Origin: SURF-58 sp041305085
GTDB taxonomy: Archaea > Nanobdellota > Nanobdellia > Woesearchaeales > UBA9642
Assembly: GCA_041305085.1 (NCBI GenBank)
Contig: JBFYMA010000004.1
Location: 1-27,781 of the forward strand
Direction: 5' to 3'
DNA: 27,781 bases
How positions within the stretch are numbered: position 1 is the first letter of the stretch; every line of letters begins with the position of its first letter. Positions 27,769-27,781 of this stretch are shown here, piece by piece. Made by a program: the position numbers and the translations under genes. The notes under the pieces are model-generated. The model did not search any database, was not told where the DNA came from, and saw nothing but the letters and a program-made list of their open reading frames with translations.

Positions 27769-27781
27769 TGCTCCGGCCGGG
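27769..27781 (-). tRNA. 3' end of a tRNA gene cut by the window edge (proposed)
   Basis: The minus strand reads CCCGGCCGGAGCA from the edge inward. That is exactly 13 nt, matching positions 61-73 of a tRNA (T-stem 3' half, acceptor 3' half, discriminator A), with no encoded CCA and a T-rich tail after it. The predicted 5' acceptor half would be GCTCCGG. The rest of the tRNA would lie beyond 27781 and cannot be seen, so the isoacceptor is not named. Confidence 0.5.

Larger units (their letters stand above)
26636..27781. mobile_element. Minimal tRNA-associated integrated cassette carrying a fic gene (proposed)
   Basis: The segment is bounded by exact 13-bp direct repeats that read as a tRNA 3' end. 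The window-edge copy is where the intact tRNA would be and the other copy is a bare fragment, which is the geometry left by integration into a tRNA 3' end. The contents are only a hairpin with a T-run, a TATA promoter and one Fic gene ending 9 nt before the right repeat. The gene uses many CGN arginine codons and CAA glutamine, unlike its neighbours. No integrase lies inside, so mobility would need one in trans. Part of this is inference, because the tRNA body lies outside the window. Confidence 0.55.

Overview
The window looks like a chromosome segment of an AT-rich archaeon, most plausibly a small-genome DPANN-type lineage. That lineage is an inference from gene content and style and was not checked by any search. 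The archaeal signs are RNA polymerase subunit L (Rpo11), ribosomal protein eL33 (L35Ae), a DRG-type GTPase with a TGS domain, a XerA-type recombinase, class III prepilin signal peptides with Tad-like pilus ATPase and TadC-like genes, and TATA boxes (often TTTAAATA or TTTATAAATA, sometimes after a CGAAA BRE) placed 25-28 nt before the start codon. Most genes therefore look leaderless; a few (CBS protein, pilus ATPase, pilins) carry Shine-Dalgarno leaders.

Region 1-7.9 kb holds compact housekeeping and unknown genes: the C-terminal part of a helical protein cut by the window edge, a CBS-pair protein, a cis-prenyltransferase (uppS), AMMECR1, rpoL, a coiled-coil protein, a PadR regulator, a membrane-anchored JAMM peptidase, a helical protein, two related small membrane proteins and xerA. 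Two unlisted ~35-residue zinc-ribbon microproteins, about 50% identical, bracket AMMECR1-rpoL. The 716-bp gap before padR is T-rich and contains a nested inverted-repeat element.

Region 8.2-14.5 kb is an envelope block. Two large paralogues share an N-terminal multi-pass membrane domain but have unrelated tails: a collagen-like linker with beta domains and a helical end in one, a long coiled coil in the other. With them lie a 4-TM protein, an amphipathic protein of unknown role and a single-pass protein. eL33, a pilin-like secreted protein and the DRG GTPase follow. Between the GTPase and the next block is a striking 132-bp element: a 10-bp outer stem enclosing five short GC-rich hairpins.

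Region 16.7-26.3 kb is a type IV pilus (Tad/archaellum-like) locus on the + strand: secreted, sequon-rich surface proteins, a pilin-like protein, a tightly overlapping trio (winged helix, helical, acidic plus TPR), the secretion ATPase, two TadC/FlaJ-type membrane proteins and two class III pilins. No prepilin peptidase is in the window.

The right end (26.6-27.8 kb) looks like a minimal integrative island. A Fic-domain AMPylase gene with foreign-looking codon use sits between two exact copies of a 13-bp GC-rich sequence that reads, on the minus strand, as the last 13 nt of a tRNA (T-stem 3' half, acceptor 3' half, discriminator). The copy at the window edge is probably the 3' end of a real tRNA gene that continues outside the window.
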